NCBI RefSeq assembly: GCF_001423265.1
Contig: NZ_LMND01000012.1
Coordinates: 379,501-443,500 of the forward strand
DNA length: 64,000 nucleotides
Reading direction: 5' to 3'
DNA from: Methylobacterium sp. Leaf108
Lineage (GTDB): Bacteria; Pseudomonadota; Alphaproteobacteria; Rhizobiales; Beijerinckiaceae
In this document: positions 25,526-35,199 of the stretch, one piece after another
How the letters are laid out: each line of letters opens with the position of its first letter
How positions within the stretch are numbered: position 1 is the first letter of the stretch
Notes under the pieces: model-generated
What the model saw: only the letters and a program-made list of their open reading frames with translations
What the model was told of the DNA's origin: nothing
Databases searched by the model: none
Program-made: the position numbers and the translations under genes

Positions 25526-26116
25526 GCCGATGCGCAGCCGGGTCCTGGGGCCGAGCCGGCGCAACAGGCGCAGGAGGTCGGCCCGGGCCAGGGCGACGCA
25601 GCCCTCGGTGGGCGGATAGCCCGGCCGGGCCACGTGCATGAAGATCGCCGAGCCGCGGCCGGGGCGGATCGGCCCGCGGTTGTAGTCGATGTCGACGACG
25701 AGGTCGTAGAGCCCGTCGCCGCGCCACATCTCCTCGGCGCTCACCCCCGGACAGGGCAGCGTCAACGGCCGGTTGTAGCGGCGGTGGGACGGAGCATCGC
25801 ACCAGCCGTCGTGCGAGCGCGTCGCGCGGATCGGCAGCAGGGTGGCCGGACGCACCGTGAGACGGTCGGGCCGGTACGCGGCCGCACGCAGGCGGAACCG
25901 CCCGCGCGGCGAGGCGCCGTCGCCTTCGCGCTTGACGGTGCCGATCCCGCTCCGGCCCAGGGCGCAGGGAATGACCGAGGGGCCCACCAGCAGGTGGCCG
26001 CGGCGGCGGTCGCCGACGAGCGGACGCACCCGGATCACGGCGAGGGCGACGGCGCGGACGGCCTTCGGGTGCGGGATCGACCGGACAGGAGGGGACATGA
26101 CGCGTCGGAGTGCCAT
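25523..26116 (-). CDS. L,D-transpeptidase family protein (YkuD-like)
   Basis: 197 residues from ATG 26116 (ATG 26098, seven codons of leader less, is equally possible). The catalytic region is present near the C-terminus: an HVARPGYPPTEGCVAL motif containing the conserved His and the nucleophilic Cys of the S/T-x-G-C pattern, followed by RADLLRLLRRLGP. There is no clear signal peptide; the N-terminal VRAVALAVIRV is only weakly hydrophobic. These enzymes form 3-3 crosslinks or attach proteins to peptidoglycan in the periplasm; many alphaproteobacterial members are annotated from this domain alone. The stop is supplied by repeat R1. Confidence 0.8.
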   Translation of the reverse strand: MALRRVMSPPVRSIPHPKAVRAVALAVIRVRPLVGDRRRGHLLVGPSVIPCALGRSGIGTVKREGDGASPRGRFRLRAAAYRPDRLTVRPATLLPIRATRSHDGWCDAPSHRRYNRPLTLPCPGVSAEEMWRGDGLYDLVVDIDYNRGPIRPGRGSAIFMHVARPGYPPTEGCVALARADLLRLLRRLGPRTRLRIG

Positions 26117-26481
26117 CGGGGCCGGATTGCGGGGCGGCCGGGCGGTTGAAACTTGCACCCGGCCGTTCACGTATGGAAGACAACGAAGGCTGTGGGCAAC
26201 CGCTGCGCTCGACGCATCCGGGATGATTTCCTGCTGGGCGAAACGCGCTAGTGTGGGATGCGTCGAGGGGTCCGTGAGGCGGGGCGGCACCCTTGGGCAG
26301 GGCATCTACCCTGGGCGGGGCATCTCCCTCGAGCGGGGTGACACGCCCGGCCAGGATGTCCGACCCCGGCTCGTTGTCGTCGTCGCGGCCGTTCGGCCCG
26401 GCCATTTTCGATCGACCCGTCCTCGCGCCCCGTTCCGTGCGCGGATCTTCGCCTGTCGCGTGTGGAAGAGTGTTGCAGCCG
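26117..26481. other. 365-bp divergent intergenic region
   Basis: Divergent regulatory region of the transpeptidase and the response regulator. It contains an imperfect ~19-bp tandem duplication (CTTGGGCAGGGCATCT and CTGGGCGGGGCATCT, 26292-26328). No clear promoter was found. Confidence 0.4.
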
Positions 26482-27168
26482 ATGCCGAACGCCTATCGCC
26501 TCCTGGTCTGCGACGACGACGCCTCGCTGCGGGAGACGCTCACCGAGCAGCTCGACCTGTCCGAGGAATTCGTGGTGCTACCCGAGGCCGACGGGGCGGG
26601 CGCCATCGCCAGGGTCGCCTCGGACCGGATCGATCTTGCGGTGATGGACGTGCGGCTGCCGGACATGGACGGACGCGAAGCGGTCCGGGCGATGCGGCGC
26701 AACGGCTATCGCGGGCCGGTGATCATGCTCACCGCCCAGGTCTCTGAGGAGGATACCGTCGAGGGGCTCGAGGCGGGGGCCAACGACTACGTCACCAAGC
26801 CGTTCAAGTTCGCCGTGCTGCTCGCGCGCATCCGCGCCCACCTGCGCAGCCACGAGGCGAGCGAGGACGCGGTCTTCCAGATCGGCCCCTACACCTTCCG
26901 CCCCGGCGCCAAGCTCCTGGTGGGCGACCGCGGCTCCAAGCTCAAGCTCACCGAGAAGGAGACCGCGATCCTGCGTTTTCTCTACAGGGCGGGCCGCGAG
27001 GTCGTGGGCCGCGAGACGCTGCTCGCCGAGGTCTGGGGTTACAACGCGCAGGTCACGACCCATACGCTGGAGACGCATATCTACCGCCTGCGCCAGAAGA
27101 TCGAACCCAACCCGGCCCTGGCCGCGATCCTCGTGACGGAATCCGGCGGCTACAAACTGTTGCCTTGA
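26482..27168 (+). CDS. OmpR-family response regulator
   Basis: 228 residues from ATG 26482. Receiver domain with acidic pocket C-DDD at 10-13, phospho-acceptor Asp56 (LAVMDVRLPDMDG), Thr84 (MLTAQ) and Lys106 (YVTKPFKF), followed by a winged-helix DNA-binding domain (LTEKETAILRFLYRAG ... HTLETHIYRLRQKIEP ... TESGGYKLL). All phosphorylation residues are intact. No histidine kinase lies beside it, so it is an orphan regulator; the nearest kinases in the window are at 49 and 57 kb. The next gene, encoding a cNMP-binding protein, starts 105 bases later. Confidence 0.9.
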   Translation: MPNAYRLLVCDDDASLRETLTEQLDLSEEFVVLPEADGAGAIARVASDRIDLAVMDVRLPDMDGREAVRAMRRNGYRGPVIMLTAQVSEEDTVEGLEAGANDYVTKPFKFAVLLARIRAHLRSHEASEDAVFQIGPYTFRPGAKLLVGDRGSKLKLTEKETAILRFLYRAGREVVGRETLLAEVWGYNAQVTTHTLETHIYRLRQKIEPNPALAAILVTESGGYKLLP

Positions 27169-27272
27169 CGTTTGCACACGGTCCCGGACCTTCGCGCGTG
27201 GCGGTCCCCATCGCGGTGCGGAATGGGCGGGGCGGCGAGATCGGCCTGCGGGCGAGACGGTGAAGGGACCGC

Positions 27273-27731
27273 GTGACGGTGGGACTCGACGACGACATCG
27301 CGATCCTGTCCGCCGCCCCGCTGTTCCGGTTCATGGGCCGGGATGCCCTGCGGCTGCTGTGCTTTGCGGCCGAACGGCGCAGCCTGGCCGCGGGCGACGT
27401 TCTCTACGCCCGCGACGAGCGCGCCGACGGCGGCTTCGTGGTGCTGGCCGGTGCCATCGCGGTGGCGCCCCGCCGGGCCGGCGGCGAGCCGGTGGTGGCC
27501 GGCCCCTCGGCGCTGATCGGGCGCCTTTCCCTGTTCCTGCGCGGCGAGCGGCCGAGCGAGGCGCGGGCGAGCGTGCCCTCGGAGGTCCTGCGCATCACGC
27601 CGACGCTGATGCGCCGGGTGCTCCAGGAGTTCCCCGACGCCGCCGCCGCCATCGAGGCCGACCTCACCGAGGATCTCGTCGCCTTCACGCGGGACCTCGA
27701 CGGGGTGCGGCCGCGGTTCGAGGGGCCTTGA
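27273..27731 (+). CDS. cyclic nucleotide-binding domain protein
   Basis: 152 residues from GTG 27273. The N-terminal ~115 residues form a cNMP-binding jelly roll (LSAAPLFRFMGRDALRLLCF, then GDVLYARDERADGGFVVLAG, then GPSALIGRLSLF). It ends with a helix and lacks the helix-turn-helix of CRP/FNR proteins, so it is a stand-alone sensor domain rather than a transcription factor. The phosphate-binding Arg of true cAMP sites is not obvious in the GPSALIGRLSLF segment, so the ligand is unknown. Placed between a response regulator and dapD on the same strand. Confidence 0.8.
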   Translation: MTVGLDDDIAILSAAPLFRFMGRDALRLLCFAAERRSLAAGDVLYARDERADGGFVVLAGAIAVAPRRAGGEPVVAGPSALIGRLSLFLRGERPSEARASVPSEVLRITPTLMRRVLQEFPDAAAAIEADLTEDLVAFTRDLDGVRPRFEGP

Positions 27732-27761
27732 GACGCGTCCCATGCCTGGAGACGCGTCCAG

Positions 27762-27941
27762 GACAATCGGGTGAAACACGATTGTCGACCCTCCGGGCGC
27801 GAAGAGCGCCCCGCGGAGCGGGCTTTGCAGGACATCCGTCCTGCAAAGCATCGAGCGGAGCGATAGCCAAGGCCGCGGAGGCGGCCGCCGGCGCTTGAGG
27901 CCCGGCAAAAACACAGGGCCATCGGGTTCACCCGATTGGCC
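27762..27941 (+). repeat. cluster of three inverted repeats upstream of dapD
   Basis: Three hairpins lie in 180 bases: GACAATCG/CGATTGTC (27762-27769, 27779-27786), a perfect 12-bp GCTTTGCAGGAC/GTCCTGCAAAGC (27822-27833, 27838-27849) and GGCCATCGGG/CCCGATTGGCC (27917-27941). The motif GGAGACGC occurs three times nearby. This fits either a terminator region for the cNMP gene or a mobile hairpin element. Confidence 0.65.
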
Positions 27942-28025
27942 TGGAGACGCCTCCTGCGGCGGGTGACAGGGCCGACCGGCTTTTGTAAGCACGGGCTCGT
28001 CTGCCGCCACCCGGAAAATCCCGAC

Positions 28026-28880
<855 letters not shown>

Positions 28881-29071
28881 CGGGACGCCGGCCGCCCCGC
28901 GCCTCGGCGCGGGACTGTCCGGGGATCGCGGACGGGCCTGCGATCCCTTTCGACGGAATCGTCGTGACCGACCTCGCGACTGTCCGCCGACGCTGTCGAC
29001 GATCGCTTCGTCATTCATCCCGCCAACCGAATGCCGCGTCGCGGACCGGTGCCTCAGCCATCCGAGGGGTC

Positions 29072-29950
29072 ATGATCGAGCCGGCACGTTCCGCCCGCAG
29101 CTTCAGCCTGACCATCGACGGGCGCACCCTGTCGATGCCCTGCGACGTGGTCGGCAGCGGCCCCGACGCCCTGCTCCTGCCCGCCCTGTCGTCGATCTCG
29201 GCCCGCTCCGAGATGTGGCCGCTGGCGCGCGACCTCGGGCACGACTACCGCTGCCTGATCCCCGACTGGCCAGGGTTCGGCAACCAGGCCCGCGTACCGC
29301 TGCCCATGAACCCGGGCACGATGCACGCCTTCCTCGACGCGTTGTTCGTGGCCAAGCCCGGCCCCTACGCGCTCGCCGTGGCGGCGGGCCATGCCGGCCC
29401 CTACCTCATGGCGGCGGCCCGCCGGCATCCCGGCCTGTTCAAGCGCATCGTCCTGGTCGGACCGACCTGGCGCGGGCCGCTGCCCACCGCCATGGGCCAG
29501 GAGCGGCGCGGCCTGTTCAAGGCCCTGCGCCGCCTCGTCGAGGTACCCCTCGTCGGCGACGCGATCTACCGCATCAACATCAGCCGGCCGGTGATCGGGC
29601 GGATGATGCGCGCCCACGTCTATGCCGACCCGGACCACGTCACCCCCGGCGTCATCGCCGACAAGCACGCCATCACCCGGCAGATCGGCGCCCGCTTCGG
29701 CACCGCCGCCTTCGTCACCGGCGGGCTCGACCCCTGCGCGAGCCGCGAGGCCTTCCTGTCGCTGTTCGAGGGGCCCGGCCTGCCGCCGGTGCTGGTGCTG
29801 CGGCCCGAGCGGGCGCCGCGCCGCTCGGGCGCGGAGATGGACGCCCTCATCGCCACCGGCCGGGTCAGCCGCGAGACGGTCCCGGGGGCGCTCAGCGCCC
29901 ACGAGGAATATGCCGGCGAGGTCGCCGAGGCGATCCGCGGGATCGGGTGA
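29072..29950 (+). CDS. alpha/beta hydrolase-fold protein lacking the nucleophile Ser
   Basis: 292 residues from ATG 29072, 191 bases after dapD. Alpha/beta hydrolase fold: the oxyanion-region strand (DALLLPALSSISAR), DWPGFGNQ, a helix after the nucleophile elbow (AAARRHPGLFKRIVLVGPTW), a lid region, a possible acid site (GGLDPCASRE) and a catalytic-type His near the end (ALSAHEEY). At the elbow the usual GHSxG reads GHAGP, with Ala108 in the Ser position. Either another residue serves as nucleophile or the protein is a pseudo-hydrolase. Substrate unknown. Confidence 0.8.
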   Translation: MIEPARSARSFSLTIDGRTLSMPCDVVGSGPDALLLPALSSISARSEMWPLARDLGHDYRCLIPDWPGFGNQARVPLPMNPGTMHAFLDALFVAKPGPYALAVAAGHAGPYLMAAARRHPGLFKRIVLVGPTWRGPLPTAMGQERRGLFKALRRLVEVPLVGDAIYRINISRPVIGRMMRAHVYADPDHVTPGVIADKHAITRQIGARFGTAAFVTGGLDPCASREAFLSLFEGPGLPPVLVLRPERAPRRSGAEMDALIATGRVSRETVPGALSAHEEYAGEVAEAIRGIG

Positions 29951-29992
29951 GGCGGGATCGGGGCAGCTCCTCTCCGCCGGACCGCGTCGGCC

Positions 29993-30337
29993 TCAGCCGC
30001 CGATGGCGCCGCGCTTGAACCCGAACCCCGGGACCTCGCAGCCGCAGGGCGCATTGATCGGCGCCGGCCGCGTCATGCAATTGCCGCGGGCGGTGACGCA
30101 GATGCCGCCGCCGCGCGGAGCCCGGTCGAACCGATCGTCGTCGTAGCGCGACCGGCGCCGCTCGTAGCGATCCTCCTCGTAGCGCGGACGGCGGCGCTCG
30201 TAGCGGTCCTCGTCGGAGCGCCGCTCTTCGTAGCGGCGGGGCCGGTCGTCGTCGTAGCCCCCGCCGTACTGGGCCTGGGCGCTCACGCCGCCGGCGAGGG
30301 TCAGGGCCGTCGTGGCCGCCAGGAGGATGCGCTTCAC
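29993..30337 (-). CDS. small secreted Arg/Tyr/Asp-repeat protein
   Basis: 114 residues. Signal peptide (ILLAATTALTLAGGVSAQA, cleavage before QYGGG). The mature part has a degenerate repeat of RYE(E/D)DRYERRR type (about residues 30-70), then a conserved-looking Cys-containing end with GICVTARGNCMTRP and APCGCEVPGFGF. Four Cys suggest disulfides in the periplasm. No known domain; such short repeat-rich exported proteins recur in Methylobacterium genomes. Confidence 0.65.
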   Translation of the reverse strand: MKRILLAATTALTLAGGVSAQAQYGGGYDDDRPRRYEERRSDEDRYERRRPRYEEDRYERRRSRYDDDRFDRAPRGGGICVTARGNCMTRPAPINAPCGCEVPGFGFKRGAIGG

Positions 30338-30602
30338 CGTCGTCGTCTCCGGATCTCGTCGGCGGGTCTCGCCGCCGTATGTCGACGGTCACGGTGGTAG
30401 CGCGGGCGAGATGAACGCGTGATGAGGCCGCCGGGCGGCACCACATGGGGTCAGCCCCCCGCGCCCCGGCGAACCATGACGGTTGCCGTGGGCGGGTGGC
30501 CTCGCTACCTACCATGGCCGTCATCGGCGCGGCCCCTCGTCCCGTACACCCGCGTCGTCCCGAAAATCCCATCGACTTTTGCAAGAGCGCGACACCCCCG
30601 CC

Positions 30603-31070
30603 ATGGAGCTTCTCAAGCTCGCTGCCCTCGACACCGAGGACCTCGCGGTCGTCTCGGCCCACCTCCAGGATGCGATCCTGCGCTCGGGCGACCTCGCCTA
30701 TCTGGCGGGCGCGCATCGCTTCGTGCTGGTGGCGCGCCGGTTCGACTGGTCGGCGGCGCCCGGCGAGGCGCCGCGCCGGCGGCTGACGGGGGTGCATTTC
30801 GAGCGGGTGTTGGGCGTGCGCGGCCGCGGGATCGTACCGGGCGCGGATTCGGACGCGACCCTGAGCCTGCTCGCCGTCACCTTCGAACCGGGCGAGGCGC
30901 CTTCCGGCACCGTGACCCTGGTCTTTGCCGGCGGCGCCGCGATCCGGCTCGACGTCGAATGCATCGAGGTGCGGATGAAGGACCTTGGCCCGGTCTGGGA
31001 GGCGGAAGGGCGCCCCGACCACGAGGCGGCCGAGGCCGGCCGCGCCGCCATCGAAGGACGCACCCCATGA
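30603..31070 (+). CDS. DUF2948 family protein
   Basis: 155 residues from ATG 30603. It matches the DUF2948 pattern: MELLKLAALDTEDLAVVSAHLQDA, the FVLVARRFDWS strand, RRRLTGVHFERVLGVRGRGI and a C-terminal IRLDVECIEVRMKDLGPVWEA. The family is small, alphaproteobacterial and of unknown function, and it regularly precedes hisD. The stop overlaps the hisD start (ATGA at 31067-31070), so the genes are translationally coupled. Confidence 0.88.
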   Translation: MELLKLAALDTEDLAVVSAHLQDAILRSGDLAYLAGAHRFVLVARRFDWSAAPGEAPRRRLTGVHFERVLGVRGRGIVPGADSDATLSLLAVTFEPGEAPSGTVTLVFAGGAAIRLDVECIEVRMKDLGPVWEAEGRPDHEAAEAGRAAIEGRTP

Positions 31071-32362
31071 TCCGCCTCGATTCGTCCCAGGACGGGTTCG
31101 CCGAGGAGTTCCGGCGCCTGCTCAGCGTCAAGCGCGAGATCTCCGAGGAGGTCGACGACACCGTGCGGGCCATCATCGCCGGCGTGGTGGCCAGTGGCGA
31201 CGACGCGCTCGTCGACTACACCCGCCGCTTCGACCGGCGCGGCGAGGAGTTCACCGCCGCCTCCCTGCGCGTCACGCCCGCCGAGGTCGATGCGGCGATC
31301 GCCGCCTGCCCGGCCGAGACCCTCGACGCCCTGGCCCTCGCGGCGGAGCGGATCGAGACCTTCCACCGTCGCCAGGTGCCGCAGGACCACCGCTCCACCG
31401 ACGAACTCGGGGTGATGTCGGGCTGGCGCTGGACGGCCCTCGAATCGGTCGGCCTCTACGTACCCGGCGGCACCGCGAGCTATCCCTCCTCCGTCCTGAT
31501 GAACGCCATCCCCGCCCGCGTCGCCGGGGTGCCCCGCGTGGTCATGGTGGTGCCGATGCCCGAAGGGCAGATGAACCCGCTGGTGCTGGCCGCCGCCAGG
31601 CTGGCCGGCGTCGACGAGATCTACCGAGTCGGCGGCGCGCAGGCGGTGGCGGCGCTGGCCTACGGCACCCCGACCGTCGCGCCCGTGGCCAAGATCGTGG
31701 GGCCCGGCAACGCCTGGGTCGCGGCCGCCAAGCGCCGGGTGTTCGGGCAGGTCGGCATCGACATGATCGCCGGCCCCTCCGAGGTGCTGATCCTGGCCGA
31801 TGCCCACGCCAATCCGGACTGGATCGCGGCCGACCTGCTGGCCCAGGCCGAGCACGACGTCGCGGCGCAGGCGATCCTGATCACGGATTCCGCCGGCCTC
31901 GCCGATGCCGTGGAGAACGCGGTGGAGCGCGCGCTCGTCACCCTGCCGCGCGCCGGGATCGCCCGGGCGAGCTGGCGCGACTACGGCGCCATCCTCGTGG
32001 TGCGCGACTTTGACGAGGCGGTGCCGCTGGTCGACCGCCTCGCCCCCGAGCACCTGGAGATCGAGACGCAAGACGCCGAGGCCCTGGCGGACCGCATCCG
32101 CAACGCGGGCGCGATCTTCCTCGGCAGCCACACCCCGGAGGCGATCGGCGATTATGTCGGCGGCCCCAACCACGTGCTGCCCACCGCCCGCTCGGCGCGG
32201 TTCTCCTCGGGCCTCGGCGTCCTCGACTTCATGAAGCGCACCACGATCCTGCGCTGCGACGCCGCCGCCCTGCGGGCGCTGGGCCCCGCCGCCATCGCGC
32301 TCGGACGCTCGGAGGGCCTCGACGGCCATGCCCGCTCCGTCGCCATCCGTCTGAACCTGTGA
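31067..32362 (+). CDS. hisD: histidinol dehydrogenase
   Basis: 431 residues from ATG 31067. The Zn-dependent enzyme oxidises L-histidinol to histidine in two NAD+ steps. Motifs: [10 protein letters not shown] and [58 protein letters not shown], the metal/catalytic region [13 protein letters not shown], and [19 protein letters not shown] with the active-site His near its end. Length is normal (~430). The order DUF2948-hisD-UPF0262-LMW phosphatase is conserved in Rhizobiales. Other his genes are elsewhere. Confidence 0.96.
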   Translation: MIRLDSSQDGFAEEFRRLLSVKREISEEVDDTVRAIIAGVVASGDDALVDYTRRFDRRGEEFTAASLRVTPAEVDAAIAACPAETLDALALAAERIETFHRRQVPQDHRSTDELGVMSGWRWTALESVGLYVPGGTASYPSSVLMNAIPARVAGVPRVVMVVPMPEGQMNPLVLAAARLAGVDEIYRVGGAQAVAALAYGTPTVAPVAKIVGPGNAWVAAAKRRVFGQVGIDMIAGPSEVLILADAHANPDWIAADLLAQAEHDVAAQAILITDSAGLADAVENAVERALVTLPRAGIARASWRDYGAILVVRDFDEAVPLVDRLAPEHLEIETQDAEALADRIRNAGAIFLGSHTPEAIGDYVGGPNHVLPTARSARFSSGLGVLDFMKRTTILRCDAAALRALGPAAIALGRSEGLDGHARSVAIRLNL

Positions 32363-32369
32363 GGCGGCC

Positions 32370-32894
32370 ATGTCGGACGAAGCCAAGGTGGCGCAAGAGC
32401 GCGACGATGCCCGTGACCGCAAGACCAAGGGTCTCGACCGCCTCGCGTCGGTGACCCTCGACGAGGATTCGATCGGTCGAGGCAACCCCGACCAGGAGCA
32501 CGAGCGCGCCATCGCGATCTTCGACATCCTGGAGGACAACCACTTCTCGATTCCCGGACGCGAGGGCCCCTTCGCCCTCACCCTCGGCCTCGTCGAGAAC
32601 AAGCTCTCCTTCGCGATCCGCCACGAGAGCGGCGGCCCGGCGATGACCCACCTCCTGTCGCTGACCCCGTTCCGGCGGGTGATCCGCGACTACGAGATGA
32701 TCTGCGAGAGCTACTTCAACGCCATCAAGACCGCCTCGCCGACCCAGATCGAGGCGATCGACATGGGCCGGCGCGGCCTCCACAACGAGGCCTCCGAGCT
32801 GCTGCGCCAGCGCCTCGAAGGCAAGGTCGACCTCGACCACGACACCGCGCGCCGGCTGTTCACCCTGGTCTTCGCCTTGCACTGGAAGGCTTGA
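32370..32894 (+). CDS. UPF0262 family protein
   Basis: 174 residues. It starts 7 bases after hisD, with GTGAGGCGGCC as ribosome-binding region. The UPF0262 signature runs from [20 protein letters not shown] through [37 protein letters not shown] and [20 protein letters not shown]. Soluble, mostly helical, alphaproteobacterial, unknown function. It keeps its place between hisD and a low-molecular-weight phosphatase homologue, so it is probably co-transcribed with hisD. Confidence 0.9.
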   Translation: MSDEAKVAQERDDARDRKTKGLDRLASVTLDEDSIGRGNPDQEHERAIAIFDILEDNHFSIPGREGPFALTLGLVENKLSFAIRHESGGPAMTHLLSLTPFRRVIRDYEMICESYFNAIKTASPTQIEAIDMGRRGLHNEASELLRQRLEGKVDLDHDTARRLFTLVFALHWKA

Positions 32895-32895
32895 A

Positions 32896-32933
32896 GGCGA
32901 GGCCCTCGACCGCACACGGTCGAGGGCCTCGCC
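32896..32933 (+). terminator. perfect 17-bp hairpin after UPF0262
   Basis: GGCGAGGCCCTCGACCG - CACA - CGGTCGAGGGCCTCGCC, one base after the stop codon. It is very stable but has no T-run. It lies between two genes that are usually in one operon, so it may attenuate or process the transcript or protect its 3' end. Confidence 0.6.
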
Positions 32934-33038
32934 CACGCGCGTGGCGACGCACAGTCGCGCTTTGCACCCGCGTCGACCGTCGGGGTCGTCGGCTCACAAG
33001 GACCGGTCTCCCCATCGAGACCCAAGGCAAGGCAGCGG

Positions 33039-33503
33039 ATGGCGGACGAGGGCGGCCCGGGCAAGAAGAAGCGCGTGCAGTCGGTGCTGTTCATGTGCAA
33101 CTACAACGCTGTGCGCTCGCTGGCCGCCGAGGCGATCGCCCGCCACTACTTCGGCAAGTCGACCTACGTGCAGTCGGCCGGGGTGCGCACCGGCGAGCCG
33201 GCCGATCCGTTCATGGTGGCGGCGCTGGACGAGATCGGCATCGACGCCTCGCGCCACAAGCCGCGCACCCTCGAACAGCTCGAGGAGTGGGAGGGGCTGA
33301 ACTTCGACCTCATCATCACCCTGGCGCCCGAAGCCCACCACGCCGCGCTGGAGCTCACCCGCACCAACGCCGTCGAGGTGGAATACTGGCCGACCCCCGA
33401 CCCGACCATCCTGCAGGAAGCCTCGCGCGACCAGCGTCTCGACGCCTATCGCGATGTCCGCGACGGGCTGATCTATCGGATCAAGACGAGGCTGAAGCCA
33501 TGA
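33039..33503 (+). CDS. low-molecular-weight phosphatase family protein (LMW-PTP/ArsC fold)
   Basis: 154 residues. The P-loop C-x5-R-S (MCNYNAVRSLAAEAI, Cys at residue 20) is near the N-terminus as in LMW protein tyrosine phosphatases and Trx-type arsenate reductases; the aspartate loop is seen as WPTPDPT (~126-132). No ArsC resolving Cys pair is present, so a phosphatase role is more likely than arsenate reduction. It follows the hisD-UPF0262 pair as in other Rhizobiales; in many of them infA and maf come next, but here phaA does. Confidence 0.87.
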   Translation: MADEGGPGKKKRVQSVLFMCNYNAVRSLAAEAIARHYFGKSTYVQSAGVRTGEPADPFMVAALDEIGIDASRHKPRTLEQLEEWEGLNFDLIITLAPEAHHAALELTRTNAVEVEYWPTPDPTILQEASRDQRLDAYRDVRDGLIYRIKTRLKP

Positions 33504-33827
33504 GGGCCCTCCCGCGACGGGCGATGGCGACACCCTCGTGGCAACGAGCCATGGCTTTGCAGAGATGTCCTGTGAGGTGTTCATAATACCAGCGGCCTTC
33601 GACCAAGATCGGTTGCAAGATCGATCGAAGGAATGCGTCACCCGCTGGACGTGCCGCCGTGCCTGGACCAGTGGCGAACCGACAAAAGAGTCGACGACGA
33701 CGACTGCTGGTCGGTGCAGGCGCTTGACTTCAACAGGTCGAGGCCTTTCATCCGAGGAGACGGCACAAGCGCGCACGCCCTCGACGGCGGCCAGGCATTG
33801 CCGACAGGCATCGAGGAGACACGCACC
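33504..33827. other. 324-bp intergenic region upstream of phaA
   Basis: It contains a 7-bp inverted repeat (CCTTCGA...TCGAAGG, about 33595-33630) and a TTCATAATACC motif near 33579 that could be part of a -10 region, but no matching -35 at normal spacing. CTTTGCAG...GTCCTG near 33551-33571 resembles half of the hairpin upstream of dapD. A phaA promoter is expected here. Confidence 0.4.
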
Positions 33828-35009
33828 ATGGCAGCAGAAGACATCGTCATCGTCGGCGCGGCGCGCACCGCCGTCGGCTCGTTCGGCGGGGCCTTCAACA
33901 CGGTCCCGGCCCACGACCTCGGCGCCGTGGCGATCAAGGCGGCCCTGGAGCGGGCCGGCGTCTCCCCCGACGACGTGGACGAGGTCATCTTCGGCCAGGT
34001 CCTCACCGCCGGCGCGGGCCAGAACCCGGCCCGCCAGGCCGCCATCAAGGCCGGCATCCCCGAGAAGGCCACGGCCTGGGGCCTCAACCAGGTGTGCGGC
34101 TCAGGGCTTCGCACCGTCGCCATCGGCATGCAGCAGATCGCCAACGGCGACGCCACCGTCATCGTGGCCGGCGGCCAGGAGTCGATGTCGCTCTCCCCCC
34201 ACGCGCAGTACCTGCGCGGCGGCCAGAAGATGGGCGACGTCAAGCTCGTCGACACCATGATCAAGGACGGCCTGTGGGACGCCTTCAACGGCTACCACAT
34301 GGGCACCACCGCCGAGAACGTGGCCCAGGCCTTCCAGCTCACCCGCGAGCAGCAGGACGCGTTCGCGACGGCCTCGCAGAACAAGGCCGAGGCCGCCCGC
34401 AAGGAAGGCCGCTTCAAGGACGAGATCGTCCCCGTCACGGTGCCGGGCCGCAAGGGCGACACCATCGTCGACACCGACGAGTACATCCGTGACGGCGCCA
34501 CCGTCGAGGCCATGGCCAAGCTGAAGCCGGCCTTCTCGAAGGACGGCACCGTCACCGCCGCCAACGCGTCTGGCCTCAACGACGGCGCGGCCGCCATCGT
34601 GCTGATGTCGGCCTCGGAAGCCGAGCGCCGGGGCATCACGCCGCTGGCCCGCATCGTCTCCTGGGCCACCGCCGGCGTCGACCCCAAGGTGATGGGCACC
34701 GGCCCGATCCCCGCCTCCCGCAAGGCGCTCGACAAGGCCGGCTGGAAGGCGTCCGACCTCGACCTGATCGAGGCCAACGAGGCCTTCGCCGCCCAGGCGC
34801 TCGCCGTGAACAAGGACATGGGCTGGGACACCGACAAGGTGAACGTCAACGGCGGCGCCATCGCCATCGGCCACCCCATCGGTGCCTCCGGCGCCCGCGT
34901 CCTCGTCACCCTGCTGCACGAGCTCAAGCGCCGCGACGGCAAGAAGGGCCTCGCCACCCTCTGCATCGGCGGCGGCATGGGTGTCGCCATGTGCATCGAG
35001 CGGGTCTGA
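33828..35009 (+). CDS. phaA: acetyl-CoA acetyltransferase (beta-ketothiolase)
   Basis: 393 residues from ATG 33828 with CGAGGAGAC upstream. Condenses two acetyl-CoA into acetoacetyl-CoA, the first step of polyhydroxybutyrate synthesis and of the ethylmalonyl-CoA pathway. Thiolase motifs: active Cys in [11 protein letters not shown] (~89-93), [11 protein letters not shown], the [11 protein letters not shown] segment, [16 protein letters not shown] with catalytic His, and [13 protein letters not shown] with the second Cys. Length is standard. phaB follows 190 bases later, in the usual order. A 13-bp tandem repeat begins right after the stop. Confidence 0.95.
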   Translation: MAAEDIVIVGAARTAVGSFGGAFNTVPAHDLGAVAIKAALERAGVSPDDVDEVIFGQVLTAGAGQNPARQAAIKAGIPEKATAWGLNQVCGSGLRTVAIGMQQIANGDATVIVAGGQESMSLSPHAQYLRGGQKMGDVKLVDTMIKDGLWDAFNGYHMGTTAENVAQAFQLTREQQDAFATASQNKAEAARKEGRFKDEIVPVTVPGRKGDTIVDTDEYIRDGATVEAMAKLKPAFSKDGTVTAANASGLNDGAAAIVLMSASEAERRGITPLARIVSWATAGVDPKVMGTGPIPASRKALDKAGWKASDLDLIEANEAFAAQALAVNKDMGWDTDKVNVNGGAIAIGHPIGASGARVLVTLLHELKRRDGKKGLATLCIGGGMGVAMCIERV

Positions 35010-35048
35010 GCCACCCGCCAAGGCCACCCGCCAAGGCCACCCGCCAAG
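35010..35048 (+). repeat. 13-bp tandem repeat, three units, after phaA
   Basis: GCCACCCGCCAAG is present three times in a row (35010-35022, 35023-35035, 35036-35048) with no mismatch, starting at the base after the phaA stop codon. Confidence 0.9.
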
Positions 35049-35199
35049 TCGCGGCGCCGGTTCGGGAATTCTTGACGGCGCCGCAAATTTAAATGGGTCG
35101 CGTGACGGCTGCCTCGCCCGCTAAAGCCCCACGCGACACCGGCTTTCATCAGCCTGCCAACTTCATAAACCTGCCAAGAAACAACAATCGGAGGATATC

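Noticed and set aside
32896..32933. Hairpin as a CRISPR or phage attachment element
   Set aside because: A single palindrome without spaced repeats, integrase or direct-repeat flanks; a transcript 3'-end structure is simpler.
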